Shown here piece by piece: positions 30,716-40,487 of a stretch of 64,000 bases of DNA. This DNA comes from Gammaproteobacteria bacterium. GTDB lineage: Bacteria; Pseudomonadota; Gammaproteobacteria; Thiohalomonadales; Thiohalomonadaceae. The stretch lies in contig QKED01000011.1 in assembly GCA_003252455.1 (NCBI GenBank), positions 62,001-126,000 of the forward strand, read 5' to 3'. Position 1 is the first letter of the stretch. Every line of letters begins with the position of its first letter. The notes under the pieces were generated by a model. It made no database searches. It had not been told where the DNA came from and was given only the letters and a program-made list of their open reading frames with translations. The position numbers and the translations under genes are program-made.

Positions 30716-33700
30716 TCCAGGGTGTCGCTGAGGGTATCGCCGTCGCTGTCGGTGAAGAGCGCCAGGTCGGTGACGCCCCAGGCGAGGCCGGGGGCGAGCT
30801 GCTGGCGCAGCTCGATGCGGTTGCTGCCGACGAGCTGAGAGGCGGCGGGGATGGTGAGGCTCTGCACCTCGCCCAGTGAGTTGGGGTTGGTGAGGTCGAG
30901 GTCGCCGATGAGCAGCAGGTCGTTGAGGTAGACGCTCACCTTGCCCGCCACATCGACGCTGTAGCCGCGCAGCTGTAGCAGGCGGTTGGCACCGTTGCTC
31001 TCGAACTGGACGGCGAGGCGGGTGTAGTGGCTGTCCACATCCCACTGCCAGCCGTAGTGCTGGGTGTCGGGGCTCTCGCTCAGGGTGAGCAGGGCGCCGC
31101 TGTTGAGCGGGTCGAGCGGGTAGCCGTCCTCTGCGTCCAGCACGCCGTCGTTGTCGTCGTCCGGGTCGGCGTTGTTGCCGATGAGGTCGCCGTCGCTGTC
31201 GAGCCACTCGTTGGCGTCGAGGGGGAAGGGGTCCTCGGCGTCGGCCACGCCGTCGTCGTCGTCGTCGCTGTCGCAGGCATCGCCCGCGCCGTCACTGTCG
31301 CTGTCGAGCTGGTCGGTGTTGGCCAGGCTGGGGCAGTTGTCGTAGGCGTCGGTGAGGCCGTCGCCATCGGCGTCGGCGCAGCCGCTCACGCTGATGCCGA
31401 CCCACTGCGTCGCCGAGTCGAGTTCCGAGTCGTTGACGCGGTAGCCGAAGCTGAAGCTGCCGTTGCCGTGCGGGGTGTAGGTAAAGGCGCCGCTGGCGTC
31501 GGGGCCACTGAGGTCGCCGAGGATCGGGGCGCTGACGAGGGCGAAGGTGAGGCTGTCGGCGTTGTCGTCGCCCGCCGGGAGCACGCCGCTGAGCGGGTTG
31601 CACTCGGGGGCGGTGAAGCCGACCGCCAGGGCGGCGTTGACATCGACCGGCAGCGGTACGGCGGCGCCGGGCAGGGGCAGGAGGTCATGGCCCGCGCTGG
31701 CGCGGTCGTAGGCGGCGGCGCTGATCGCCTCGTCCAAGGGCCAGTAGCCGACCAGGCCCGCCGCGTCGCTCGCCAGCGCGAGCTGCATGCTCGCCTGGAT
31801 CTCCGCCTGGGAGCGTGGCCGGTTCCACAGGCGCACCTCGTCGATGCGCCCGAGGAAGACGCTGTACGAAACAAGACCGACGGCCTTACCGAGGACGTAG
31901 TAGCTGAAGGCGCCGTCGAAGGCGGACTGCCCGGTCAGCTGCAGCTGCTGCGCGCCGTCGAGGTAGAAGGTGAGGGTCTCGGCGCTGTCGTCGAAGCTGA
32001 CGGCGAGGTGTTGCCACTCGCCCGTGATGGCGCCGAACTGCTCGGCGATACCCGCGCTGCTGGAGACGAAGCGCCACTGCCCGGTGCTGTCGCCGCTGAT
32101 GCGGAACGACTGGGTGGCGAAGGCGGTGGGGTTGCCGCTGGGCGTCACCGACTCGGCCTTGAGCCACAGCTCCAGGGTGAAGCTCCCAGCCCAGTCGACG
32201 GGGTCGGCGCGCAGGTAGGTGTCGCTGCCATTGAACTCGCGGCCCCGGTCGAAGCCCGCCACGGGGGCGACGTTGGGGGTGAAGTAGGCGTTCACCGCGG
32301 TGTTGTCGCTGACGCCGCTCACCGTGCAGTCGGGGTAGCTGCCGCTGCAGTTGGCGCTGAAGCCGGTGAAGCGGTAGCCGGGGGCGGTGGTGGCGCTGCA
32401 GGCGGCGTCACTGCCGTGGTCCACCGGGCTGGCGCAGGTGAGTGTGCCACCTTCGAGCGGCTCGGCGCTGCCGGTGACGCTGTAGCTGTTGAGGGTGAAG
32501 GTGGCGGTGCAGGTGGTGTCGTCGGTGAGCAGGAAGCCGTCGACGCAGTTGCTCGGGCTCCAGCCGCTGAAGGTGTAGCCGCTGGCGGCGCTCGCCTGCA
32601 GGGTGATGGGGGTGAGCAGCGCATAGGTGCCGTCCGCCGTGCTGCCCTCGACCGAGCCGTTGCCGACGATGGCGGTGGCGAAGGTGCGTGCGGCCACGGT
32701 GGTGCTGCTGAAGGTGGCCGTGGTGGCGCCGACGCTGACCTGCGTCTCCAGCGTGGTGAGGAAGTCGCTGCTGCTGGTGTGCTGTAGGGTGAGGGTGTCA
32801 CCGGCGACGACGCAACTGGCGCAGCCGGAGGTGGTGTAGGCGCCGCCGTTGAGCGAGTAGCTGCCGCCGGAGATGGCTAGGCCCACGGCGGTGTTGATGC
32901 CGCTGACGGTGATGCTGTTGGAGGTGAGCAGGGTGGCGAGCGGGGCCTTCTGCTGCGCGCTGAAGGTGAAGGCGTCCGGCGTGGTGTCGGCGAGGATGAA
33001 GTCGACGTCGACCGGCACGAACTGGAGCCCCGTACCGCCGTCGCCGAGCTGACCGCTGCTGTCGTCACCCCAGCACTGTAGGTCGCCGCTGCCGAGCAGG
33101 GCGCAGCTGTGGTTGTGGCCCGAGCTGATGGCCACGGCGCTGTCGATGCCGCCGACCGCAACCGGAGTGGCGCTGCGCGTGGTGATGGCGCTGTTACCGA
33201 GCTGGGCGTAGGCGTTGCTGCCCCAGCAGACCACACCACCGCTGCTACGCAGGGCGCAGCTGTGCGTGTCGCCCGCGCTCACGGCGATGGCGTCGCCGAT
33301 GCCATCGACCACCGCCGGAGTGTTGAACGAAAATATCGCGTTGCCGAGTTGGTACTCGCTGTTGTCGCCCCAGCAGTAGACGCTACCGTCGTCGAGCGCG
33401 GCGCAGGTGTGGCGACCACCCCCGGCCACCGAGACCGCGTTGGTGAGGCCGAGAACGGCTGTCGGGCTGCTTTGCAGCGTGTTGCCGCCATTGCCGAGTT
33501 GGCCGTAGGCGCCCTGCCCCCAGCACTCGAGCGTGCCGTCGCTGAGCAGGGCACAGCTGTGGTTGCTCCCGGCAGTGATGGCGCTCACGCTGTTGGCGTT
33601 GGTCACGCCTACCGGGGTGTCGCGATTGACCTGGCTGCCGTCGCCGAGCTGGCCTTCGGCGTTGTAACCCCAGCACTGCACCGTGCCGCTGTCGAGCAGG

Positions 33701-36700
33701 GCACAGCTGTGCCAATCGCCCACGGCGATCGCCACGGCGCGGTTGATCGCCTCTACCGTGACCGGCGTCGGCTGCGTCATGTTGCTGCCGTCACCGAGCT
33801 GGCCATATTGGTTGTCGCCCCAGCAGCGCACGCTGCCGCCGCTGAGCAGGGCGCAGCTGTGGCTCTGCCCCACGCCGACAGTGAGGGCGTTGCTGATGCC
33901 GCTCACCGGGACCGGGGTGGCGTTCTGGGTCTCGCTACCGTCGCCGAGTTGGCCGCTGTCGTTACCGCCCCAGCACTGCACCCCGCCACTGGCGGTGACG
34001 GCACAGCTGTGGCCGGTGCCCCCGGCGCTGGCGGTGGCGTAGAAGGGCTCGCGGTCGTCGCTGATGCCGTCACAGTCGCTGTCGGTGTGCGCACCGAGGT
34101 GGCAGGCGAAGCCGCTCACCATGGCCGGTACCAAGAGATAGCTGGCGCTGCCGTCACCGAGCTGAGCGAAGTCACCACGCCCCCAACAGGCGACGGTGCC
34201 GTCGTCGTTCAGCGCGCAGAGGTGGTCGGCCAAACCGGTGGCTAGGCCGACGGCCCGTTGGATGCCGAGGATCTCGACCGGGGTGGTGCTGTAGCTGCTG
34301 CTGGTGCCTTCACCGAGCATGGAGTAGGCGTTCGTGCCCCAACAGCGCACCGTGCCGTCGTCGATCAGGGCACAGCTGTGGCTGTAACCCGCCGCGATGG
34401 CGGTGGCGTTGGTCACGCCGAGTACGCTCACCGGGGTGGTGCGTTGTGTGGTCGTGCCATCGCCGAGTTGGCCACGGTCATTGAGGCCCCAGCACTGCAC
34501 CGTGCCGTCGGCGAGTGCGGCACAGCTGTGGGAATTGCCGAGGCTGATGGCGACCGCGCCTTCGATGCCGGGGACGGTGACCGGGGTGGAGCGGCTGGCC
34601 GTGGTGCCGTCACCGAGTTGGCCATGGTTGTTGTAGCCCCAGCACTGTACGCCGCCAGCAGCGAGCAGTGCACAGGTGTGATACGCGCCAGAGCTGATCG
34701 CCGTGGCGTTGCCGACGCCGACGACGGTCACCGGGGTAGGGGTACCGTAGCCAGTGGTGCCATTGCCGAGTTGGCCATGATCATTGAGGCCCCAGCACTC
34801 CACCTCGCCGGTGCTACGCAGGGCGCAGCTGTGGTAGCTGCTGAGGCTGACGCCGACGGCATCGTCGATACCGCTCACCACGACCGCTGCGGCGCTGGCG
34901 CTAAAGCTGCCATCGCCGAGCTGCCCGTAAAGATTACTCCCCGCGCACTTTACGCTGCCGTCGGCGTAGGCAGCACAGCTGTGGCCCGTCGACCCGGCGA
35001 CGGCCAGCGCGCCACTGAAGTCGGTCAGTTCGACCGGGGTGAGGCTGGCCAGGGAGGTGATGTCGTCGAGCAGATTGGCGGGGTTGTAGCCCCAACAGCT
35101 TGTGGTGCTCGCATCGATGGTGGCACAGCCGAACCCTCGACCCACGTAGACCGCGTCCGCCCCGCTGACCCCAGCTACCAGCAGCGGGGTGGCGCTCTGT
35201 GCCCCATCGCCGCCGATACCGCCCTGGCCTCGGTTGTTGCTACCCCAACAGCTCAAGCCGCCACCGGCGAGGATGGCGCAGGTGTGTCTGTCGCCCGCGC
35301 TGATCGCCGTGGCGTTGTGGATGTCGCTGACCGCTACCGGGGTGAGGCTGCCCTCGTTGTAGGTGCCGTTACCAAGCTCGGCAAAACTGTCCGACCCCCA
35401 GCAGTCGACGGTGCCGTTGCTGAGCAGGGCGCAGCTGTGCTGGTTGCCGAGCGCGAGGGCGATCGCCGTGTCGATACCGCTGACTTGGCTCGGGATGAGC
35501 GCATCATCCTGGCTGTTATCACCGATTTGGCCACTGTAGTTCCTGCCCCAGCAGTTCACCCCGCCGCTGCTCAGAATCGCGCAACTGTGTGAAGCACCGG
35601 TGGCGATGGCCGTGACCGTGGTGAGGTCGGCTACGCTGACCGGGATGTTGCTGTCGTCGGTGGTGTAGTTGCCGAGTTGGCCAAAATCATTGCCGCCCCA
35701 GCACTGCACGGTCCTATCGCTGAGCAGTGCACAACTGTGCGTGCCACCGGTGGCGATGGCCACGGCGCTAGCGATACCGCTCACCGCCACGGGGGTGGGG
35801 CTGTTGCTGTTGCTGCCGTCGCCGAGCTGGCCGCGACTGTTGTCACCCCAGCACTGCACCGCACCGCTCGCGAGCAGGGCACAGCTGTGGCGGCCACCGG
35901 CGGCAATCGCCACGGCAGTGTTGAGGCCGACGACCGCGACCGGCGTGGTGCGGTTGCTGGTGCTGCCATCGCCGAGGCCACCGCTCGGGTTGTAGCCCCA
36001 GCACGCCACGCTGCCGTCACTGAGCAGGGCGCAGCTGTGATAGTCACCGCTGGCGACGGCGAGCGCGCTGTCGATAGCGCTGACGGCGGTGGGCAGCGTG
36101 CTCGCGGTGGTGGTGCCGTTGCCGAGTTGGCCGAAGTTGTTGGAGCCCCAACACTCGACCCCGCCCGCGGCGGTCAACGCACAGCTGTGCTGGTAGCCCG
36201 CTGCGACGTCGGTGACGTAGTTCGCCTCGATGGCGTCGGCGACACCGTCGCAGTCGGCATCCAGGTCGCCACCGCTCTGGCACTCGAAGCCGACCACCTT
36301 GACCGGTTCGAGCTGGTTCCCCGCGCTGCCGTCGCCGAGCTGGCCGTAGCGGTTGTTACCCCAACAGCGCACACTCTCGTCGGTCAGTAGGGCGCAGGTG
36401 TGGTCTGCGTAGCCACTGAGCGGGCCGGAGGCGCTGCCGATGTCGCTCACCGTGACCGGTGTGGCGCTTTTAATACCGACGCTTCTGCCGAGTTGTCCTA
36501 CGTTGTTCGCGCCCCAGCAGCGGACCTCGCCACTGTCGAGCACGGCGCAGCTATGACTGAAGCCGACAATCAGGCTGCGCGCCGTGTCGATACCGCTCAC
36601 CGTGATCGGGGTGTTGTGTTGCGTGGTGCTGCCGTCGCCGAGCTGGCCGCTGCTGTTGTCACCCCAGCACTGCACCGTACTGTCCGCGAGCCGCGCGCAG

Positions 36701-38559
36701 CTGTGGTTGAGGCCGACGGCAACGCCCACGGCGTTGCTGATGCCGCTCACCGTGATCGGGGCGGTGCGTTGGGTCGTGGTGCCATCGCCGAGCTGGCCGT
36801 AGCTGTTGCTGCCCCAGCACTGCACCGCGCCGCTGCCGAGCAGGGCGCAGGTGTGCAGACTGGTGCTGTTGATCGCCACCGCGTCGCTGATGCCGGTCAC
36901 CGCCACCGGGACGCTGCTATCGGCGCTGGCGCCGTTGCCGAGCTGGCCGAAGCTGCCACCCCCCCAGCAGCGCACCTCGCCCCCGGCGAGTAGGGCACAG
37001 CTGTGGCGAGTGCCCAGGGTGACGGCTAGGGCGTTGTCGATGCCGCTCACCGCCACCGGCGTGTCACTCGCGGTCTTGCTGCCATCACCGAGCTGACCGT
37101 AGTAGTTGTCGCCCGTGCACCAGACGCCGCCCGTGGAGTCGATGCGACAGCTGTGCCCCGACCCTCCGGAGACGGCCTGCGCCGTGGTCAGCTCGGCCTG
37201 CTCGATCGGCGCGGGGCTGAAGAAGGGGCTGCCGTCGCCCAGGGGGTTGTGCGCCTCGTAGCCCCAGCAGTAGGCGCGGCTATCTGGGGTCCGTGCACAA
37301 CTGTAGTAGAGTCCGGTGTCGAGACTCGCCACCGCATCGAGGCCCTGCACCGCGACCGGCGTGAAGCTCGTCGTCCCTACACCGCCAGTGCCGAGCTGGC
37401 CGCTAATGTCGTTACCCCAGCAGAGCAGCGCCCCGCCACGGCGTGCGGCGCAGGTGAAATGCTCGCCCGCACTCAGGCCGATGGCGTCACTGATAGCGGC
37501 GACCGCGACCGGTGTCGCGGAGTAGGTGGTGACGCTGAGATTGCCGAGCGCTCCCGCGGTATTCAAGCCCCAGCAGGCCAGCGTGCCGTTGGCAAGGCGT
37601 GCACAGCTGTGTGCGCTACCGAGCGCGACGTCGATGGCGCTGTCGATCCCCGCCACGGTCACCGGCACTTCGCTCTGGGCGAGGCTGCCGATGCCGAGTT
37701 GTGATCCGGTGTTCTCGCCCCAGCACTGCACCGAGCCGCCACTGGTTACGGCGCAACTGTGCGCTTCACCAGCGCCGATGGCGATGGCGTCAGTGAGGTT
37801 GAGCACGCCGACCGGGGTGCTACTGTCATTGGTGCTGCCGTCACCCAGTTGGCCCTGCATGTTGGCGCCCCAGCACTGCACACTGCCGCTGTTGAGCAGG
37901 GCGCAGCTGTGCCTCCCACCGACGGCGATGGCGCTGGCGTCGCTGATACCGCTCACTGCCAGCGGGGTCGCGCTTTCGCTACCACTGCTACCATCGCCGA
38001 GTTCGCCAATGTAGTTACTCCCCCAGCACGTTACCTGACCCGTACCGAGCAGGGCGCAGCTGTGCGACTCCCCCACAGCGACAGCCACCGCGCCGCTGAG
38101 GCCGCTCACCGCCACCGGGGTGTTGCGACGCGTGGTGCTGCCGTCACCGAGCTGTCCGTAGGCGTTGAGCCCCCAGCAGCGCACCGTGCCATCGTCGAGT
38201 AGGGCACAACTGTGTGCGCTGCCCGCCGCCACGGAGAGGGCGTTGTCGATGCCCGTAACGGTCGTCGGGGTCCGGCGTGTAGTGTAACTACCATCGCCGA
38301 GTTGGCCATTGCTGCCTTTGCCCCAGCACTGCACCGAGCCTGTGGTGGTGACGGCGCAGGCGTGGGCAAAGCCAGCCGCCACCGTGACGGCGCTGCTCGC
38401 CTGCACGGGGGGGGAGAGGAGCAGGGCGAGCAGTGCGAGTGCGGTGAGCCAGCCACGCTTGAGGCGCCCCCAGGCTACGGCTGTGGTGCGCGCTGCGCTC
38501 GACCATGGGGTGAGTGGGCGACGGTGGCCGGGCTGACCAAGCGAGATGGGGCTGTGCAT
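30232..38559 (-). CDS. Giant secreted RCC1-repeat protein with type I secretion target module
   Basis: The 2775-residue product has a signal-like hydrophobic segment (about residues 38-55, ending PPVQA). 35 RCC1/ATS1-type repeats follow to about residue 1860. Next come a short Cys-containing domain, two InlB/Listeria-type bacterial repeat units (Y-T-F-S-G-W, Y-R-F-T-G-F) and a LamG/concanavalin-like domain (F-N-G-S-D-T-Y-L, then W-L-K-A-E-S). A TSP3 calcium-binding stretch, a second beta domain and an RTX-like T1SS VCA0849-type C-terminus finish it. RCC1 repeats fold as seven-bladed propellers; in bacteria such proteins are surface or secreted and mostly uncharacterised. The start at 38559 has only a weak GAAG upstream. 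The shared C-terminus links it to the TSP3/RTX protein. The AraC gene 426 bases upstream in the same direction may control it. Confidence 0.9.
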   Translation of the reverse strand: MHSPISLGQPGHRRPLTPWSSAARTTAVAWGRLKRGWLTALALLALLLSPPVQASSAVTVAAGFAHACAVTTTGSVQCWGKGSNGQLGDGSYTTRRTPTTVTGIDNALSVAAGSAHSCALLDDGTVRCWGLNAYGQLGDGSTTRRNTPVAVSGLSGAVAVAVGESHSCALLGTGQVTCWGSNYIGELGDGSSGSESATPLAVSGISDASAIAVGGRHSCALLNSGSVQCWGANMQGQLGDGSTNDSSTPVGVLNLTDAIAIGAGEAHSCAVTSGGSVQCWGENTGSQLGIGSLAQSEVPVTVAGIDSAIDVALGSAHSCARLANGTLACWGLNTAGALGNLSVTTYSATPVAVAAISDAIGLSAGEHFTCAARRGGALLCWGNDISGQLGTGGVGTTSFTPVAVQGLDAVASLDTGLYYSCARTPDSRAYCWGYEAHNPLGDGSPFFSPAPIEQAELTTAQAVSGGSGHSCRIDSTGGVWCTGDNYYGQLGDGSKTASDTPVAVSGIDNALAVTLGTRHSCALLAGGEVRCWGGGSFGQLGNGASADSSVPVAVTGISDAVAINSTSLHTCALLGSGAVQCWGSNSYGQLGDGTTTQRTAPITVSGISNAVGVAVGLNHSCARLADSTVQCWGDNSSGQLGDGSTTQHNTPITVSGIDTARSLIVGFSHSCAVLDSGEVRCWGANNVGQLGRSVGIKSATPVTVSDIGSASGPLSGYADHTCALLTDESVRCWGNNRYGQLGDGSAGNQLEPVKVVGFECQSGGDLDADCDGVADAIEANYVTDVAAGYQHSCALTAAGGVECWGSNNFGQLGNGTTTASTLPTAVSAIDSALAVASGDYHSCALLSDGSVACWGYNPSGGLGDGSTSNRTTPVAVVGLNTAVAIAAGGRHSCALLASGAVQCWGDNSRGQLGDGSNSNSPTPVAVSGIASAVAIATGGTHSCALLSDRTVQCWGGNDFGQLGNYTTDDSNIPVSVADLTTVTAIATGASHSCAILSSGGVNCWGRNYSGQIGDNSQDDALIPSQVSGIDTAIALALGNQHSCALLSNGTVDCWGSDSFAELGNGTYNEGSLTPVAVSDIHNATAISAGDRHTCAILAGGGLSCWGSNNRGQGGIGGDGAQSATPLLVAGVSGADAVYVGRGFGCATIDASTTSCWGYNPANLLDDITSLASLTPVELTDFSGALAVAGSTGHSCAAYADGSVKCAGSNLYGQLGDGSFSASAAAVVVSGIDDAVGVSLSSYHSCALRSTGEVECWGLNDHGQLGNGTTGYGTPTPVTVVGVGNATAISSGAYHTCALLAAGGVQCWGYNNHGQLGDGTTASRSTPVTVPGIEGAVAISLGNSHSCAALADGTVQCWGLNDRGQLGDGTTTQRTTPVSVLGVTNATAIAAGYSHSCALIDDGTVRCWGTNAYSMLGEGTSSSYSTTPVEILGIQRAVGLATGLADHLCALNDDGTVACWGRGDFAQLGDGSASYLLVPAMVSGFACHLGAHTDSDCDGISDDREPFYATASAGGTGHSCAVTASGGVQCWGGNDSGQLGDGSETQNATPVPVSGISNALTVGVGQSHSCALLSGGSVRCWGDNQYGQLGDGSNMTQPTPVTVEAINRAVAIAVGDWHSCALLDSGTVQCWGYNAEGQLGDGSQVNRDTPVGVTNANSVSAITAGSNHSCALLSDGTLECWGQGAYGQLGNGGNTLQSSPTAVLGLTNAVSVAGGGRHTCAALDDGSVYCWGDNSEYQLGNAIFSFNTPAVVDGIGDAIAVSAGDTHSCALRSSGGVVCWGSNAYAQLGNSAITTRSATPVAVGGIDSAVAISSGHNHSCALLGSGDLQCWGDDSSGQLGDGGTGLQFVPVDVDFILADTTPDAFTFSAQQKAPLATLLTSNSITVSGINTAVGLAISGGSYSLNGGAYTTSGCASCVVAGDTLTLQHTSSSDFLTTLETQVSVGATTATFSSTTVAARTFATAIVGNGSVEGSTADGTYALLTPITLQASAASGYTFSGWSPSNCVDGFLLTDDTTCTATFTLNSYSVTGSAEPLEGGTLTCASPVDHGSDAACSATTAPGYRFTGFSANCSGSYPDCTVSGVSDNTAVNAYFTPNVAPVAGFDRGREFNGSDTYLRADPVDWAGSFTLELWLKAESVTPSGNPTAFATQSFRISGDSTGQWRFVSSSAGIAEQFGAITGEWQHLAVSFDDSAETLTFYLDGAQQLQLTGQSAFDGAFSYYVLGKAVGLVSYSVFLGRIDEVRLWNRPRSQAEIQASMQLALASDAAGLVGYWPLDEAISAAAYDRASAGHDLLPLPGAAVPLPVDVNAALAVGFTAPECNPLSGVLPAGDDNADSLTFALVSAPILGDLSGPDASGAFTYTPHGNGSFSFGYRVNDSELDSATQWVGISVSGCADADGDGLTDAYDNCPSLANTDQLDSDSDGAGDACDSDDDDDGVADAEDPFPLDANEWLDSDGDLIGNNADPDDDNDGVLDAEDGYPLDPLNSGALLTLSESPDTQHYGWQWDVDSHYTRLAVQFESNGANRLLQLRGYSVDVAGKVSVYLNDLLLIGDLDLTNPNSLGEVQSLTIPAASQLVGSNRIELRQQLAPGLAWGVTDLALFTDSDGDTLSDTLEAQLGTDPDTAFNVIEGSEAGTNVSGSGGDDLIYLDRSNQSVNGGAGDDLFIAAIGNSYLTGGTGGDRYYYSAMNQGLDFLMDFDTSSDTIDLSTVLADDIGYSGSDPIGEGYITFTDYGAYGCYLGLDRDGSGTAQSPVQLLFTLSVGCSALQGAGSIDY
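32990..38390 (-). repeat. 35 RCC1 repeats in blocks of 14, 14 and 7
   Basis: Each unit of about 50 residues (about 150 bases) has the signature H-S-C-A-L-L-x-x-G-x-V-x-C-W-G-x-N-x-x-G-Q-L-G-D-G. Counting the SCA...CWG signature gives 14 units at 36290-38390, 14 at 34110-36213 and 7 at 32990-34035. Two Asp/Cys-rich linkers (around 36213-36290 and 34035-34110, motif D-x-D-C-D-G-I/V) separate the blocks. Block lengths of about 2100, 2103 and 1045 bases fit the same 2:2:1 ratio, that is two, two and one seven-bladed propellers. The two cysteines in each unit sit about ten residues apart. Confidence 0.85.
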
Positions 38560-38700
38560 GGTGGCTTCTTCTTGTTAGTGGGCGCGCTGGGGCGCGGTCA
38601 CTGCGCGGGGTGTGGCGCAGGCTGACCCCCTGCTACAGGGAGGCGTGGAGACCCGCGTGTCGGGAGCGCATCAGGTGGTGCCTAAGGGGCCGGTTTGCCT

Positions 38701-38731
38701 TGCTTAGGCCCTGCTTAGACCTGTTTAGGCC
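38701..38731. promoter_or_regulatory. Three helically phased direct repeats, candidate AraC operator
   Basis: TGCTTAGGCC at 38701, TGCTTAGACC at 38712 and TGTTTAGGCC at 38722 repeat at 11 and 10 base steps, one DNA turn apart. They lie about 145 bases upstream of the RCC1 start and 255 bases beyond the stop of the AraC gene. AraC-type regulators usually bind direct repeats, so a link is reasonable, but no binding motif for this protein is known. Confidence 0.4.
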
Positions 38732-38857
38732 GGTGTTCAGCGCGAGGCGCATGTGCACCTAGGTGCAGCTAGGCAAAACGCACCTGTACGCCATCTCCTA
38801 CGTGAGATTACTGTCGCGAGGGGGAGGGTTCATTGCACATATGTCTCATTTATCGAA

Positions 38858-38879
38858 AAGTGTGACCTGTGCAACATTT
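38858..38879. promoter_or_regulatory. CRP-like palindrome
   Basis: The 22-base site starts AAGTGTGA and ends ACATTT; 15 of 22 positions agree with the E. coli CRP consensus, with a good left half (TGTGA) and a poorer right half. It lies about 300 bases upstream of the RCC1 start, far for class I activation. A canonical Crp/Vfr gene is present at 58875-59510. Confidence 0.35.
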
Positions 38880-38984
38880 TATGGTGGTGGCGCGGCGCGG
38901 GCCGGGGTGATACGCCGCATGGGGCGAGGAGGCCCGTCGCGGGCTGCCGGGTGGGCGTCTGAACGGCGACGCTAAGGATACTGC

Positions 38985-40010
38985 TCAAGTGTCCGAGGTC
39001 TGCCCGAAGAGCCGATCGAGTCGGATATCGGTGGGCTCCTTGGATGGCCGTGCCGCTCTGCGACGGATGACCGGATAGCCGAGCCAATCCCCTGGACGGG
39101 CACCGAACTGGTTGACGAAGAGACGGTTGAAGTAGCTGGGGTTGTCAAAGCCCCAGCGCGTGGCGATACGGTTGATCTCCCCGCGCGCGGGTTGGGTCTT
39201 GCCGAGTTCGATCAGGCAGCGTTCGAGGCGCCGGTTGCGGATGTAGCTCTCGATCCCGCCGACCCCCTTGAGGTGGCGATAGAGGGTCGCGCGGGAACAG
39301 GCGAAGGTGGCGCAGAGCCGATCGGTGTCGAGGGTCAGGTCACCGAGGTGATCCTCGATATAGCGCTCGATACAGCGCCCCTTGATGGCGTCGATGGCGC
39401 TGGGGTCGGTCGTGTCGGCTTGCGTGGCGAGACGCTCGCGCACCAGGGCCAAGAGATCCGCCAGGGCCAACTGGGCCGCGGGCCTGCGTGCCTCGCTCAG
39501 CGCCTGCCAGAGGTTGCGCAGGGCCAGCACCAGGGTGGTCGTCTCGGCGGTGTCGGCCAGCCAGGTGAGGTGGACCGGGTGGCGCGCCGGGTCGTAGCCG
39601 ACCGCTGCATAGGGGATACAGACACCCCAGGTGCGCACCTCGCTGGTCACCGTCCGGTAGGGGCGGGCAAAGTCGACCAGCTGCAACCGATCCGGCCCGA
39701 CATGGGTGACTTGGTTGTCGAGCAGCCCACGCGCCTGACCCTGATGGTAGAGCTCCAGCAACAACAGCTCCTGTTGCTGATGGACGCGCGGACTATGCTC
39801 GAAGCGCTGCGCACCGAAGCGCACATCGGAGAAGACCACGGCACCGATCTGAAAGATCTGCCCATGGGCGCGGAAGCGCTCTGTTGCCCCCAGCGGGTCG
39901 GTGCTCCAGAGCGGCGCGACCAGTTGGTTCCACGCCTCGAAGCCGTCCACGCCCTGAAACTCCCCGAGCGGCAGGCAGAGAATGGGGGGGGCGTGTTCAG
40001 GCGTGCTCAT
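38985..40010 (-). CDS. AraC-family transcriptional regulator
   Basis: The 341-residue product has an AraC-binding-like N-terminal half (about residues 30-200; H-S-P-R-V-H, then L-L-E-L-Y-H-Q-G). Its C-terminal AraC/XylS domain is about residues 220-320, with LCATFACSRATLYRHL and RIATRWGFDNPSYFNRLF as the two helix-turn-helix motifs. It is only distantly like the other AraC protein of the window (25261-26247), but both lie upstream of a large secreted protein in the same direction. It is divergent from the Septu-like pair. The inducer is unknown. The start at 40010 has a weak ribosome-binding site. Confidence 0.87.
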   Translation of the reverse strand: MSTPEHAPPILCLPLGEFQGVDGFEAWNQLVAPLWSTDPLGATERFRAHGQIFQIGAVVFSDVRFGAQRFEHSPRVHQQQELLLLELYHQGQARGLLDNQVTHVGPDRLQLVDFARPYRTVTSEVRTWGVCIPYAAVGYDPARHPVHLTWLADTAETTTLVLALRNLWQALSEARRPAAQLALADLLALVRERLATQADTTDPSAIDAIKGRCIERYIEDHLGDLTLDTDRLCATFACSRATLYRHLKGVGGIESYIRNRRLERCLIELGKTQPARGEINRIATRWGFDNPSYFNRLFVNQFGARPGDWLGYPVIRRRAARPSKEPTDIRLDRLFGQTSDT

Positions 40011-40226
40011 GGCTCACTTTCTGCTCGGTGGCGATGCCTGACACCGCAGCTCCAGCTAGTAAGGTTGAAAACAGGATGTGATCTATCGGTACCATGCGTC
40101 TCTCCCCGTAGTACAACTCCTACCCGCCCGGCGATGAGTTTGAGCTTGTGGCATTACCGTATGTTGATCAAGTACCCATGCAAATCACAGGGTAATAAGC
40201 CCCAAAGTAGGGGGACACACAGCGAG

Positions 40227-40263
40227 GCGACCAGAGCGGGCAAGGGTCGCCCGCTCTGGTCGC
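40227..40263. repeat. Perfect 15-bp inverted repeat with a 7-base loop
   Basis: Arms at 40227-40241 and 40249-40263 are perfect complements (GCGACCAGAGCGGGC and its reverse complement). There is no T-tract on either side, so it is not a standard terminator. It sits at the left side of the Septu island, next to the DUF411 remnant, and could be a protein-binding site or a relic of a mobile element. Confidence 0.7.
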
Positions 40264-40315
40264 GTATGTCGCTCACGCTCAGTGGCGACGTGGCGCAGCG
40301 GGCCAGCAGCCGCGA

Positions 40316-40360
40316 TCAGCGGTTCTCCTCTGAGTAGACCCCGGTCACACCGCCCTTCTG
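40316..40360 (-). pseudogene. Remnant of the 3' end of a DUF411 gene
   Basis: Read on the minus strand this encodes Q-K-G-G-V-T-G-V-Y-S-E-E-N-R and a TGA stop. The intact DUF411 gene at 46880-47314 ends Q-E-D-G-V-T-G-V-Y-S-Q-E-N-R. The DNA around both (40314-40361 and 46878-46925) is similar, with several differences at third codon positions, so this was once a coding copy. Similarity stops abruptly on both sides. The remnant is 14 codons plus stop; nothing upstream continues the gene. Confidence 0.75.
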
Positions 40361-40487
40361 GGGGGGACTTCGCTACGTGGGGATTTATGCTGGCTCGAAG
40401 TAATCAAGGTATCCTTGACCCGGTGTAGCCCCACAAAACTCCTCTCGTGGGGGCCGCCTACGAATCTGCTCAGCTCCAGGGAATAGC

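Larger units (their letters stand above)
38560..38984. other. Upstream region of the RCC1 gene
   Basis: This 425-base gap between the second AraC gene and the RCC1 gene has no credible coding frame. It holds the three direct repeats at 38701-38731 and a CRP-like palindrome at 38858-38879, both listed separately. A wide-spaced inverted repeat TTGCACA (38833-38839) and TGTGCAA (38868-38874) overlaps the CRP-like site. The stretch around 38830-38885 is clearly more AT-rich than its surroundings, as expected for a promoter region. Confidence 0.55.
40011..40487. other. Divergent intergenic region between AraC and the Septu-like pair
   Basis: These 477 bases hold the upstream regions of two divergent genes. 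A 15-bp perfect hairpin (40227-40263) and a fragment of a DUF411 gene (40316-40360) are inside and listed separately. The bases next to the plus-strand start include AGGGA a few bases before the ATG at 40488. The plus-strand frame reaching 40337 is an antisense shadow of the AraC gene running past its start. Confidence 0.55.

Noticed and set aside
28936-30879. Plus-strand 647-codon gene
   Set aside because: It spans the end of the RCC1 gene, an intergenic repeat region and the start of the YHYH gene, all antisense; the peptide is low-complexity.
39192-40337. Plus-strand 381-codon gene
   Set aside because: Antisense to the AraC gene, which has two clear helix-turn-helix motifs.
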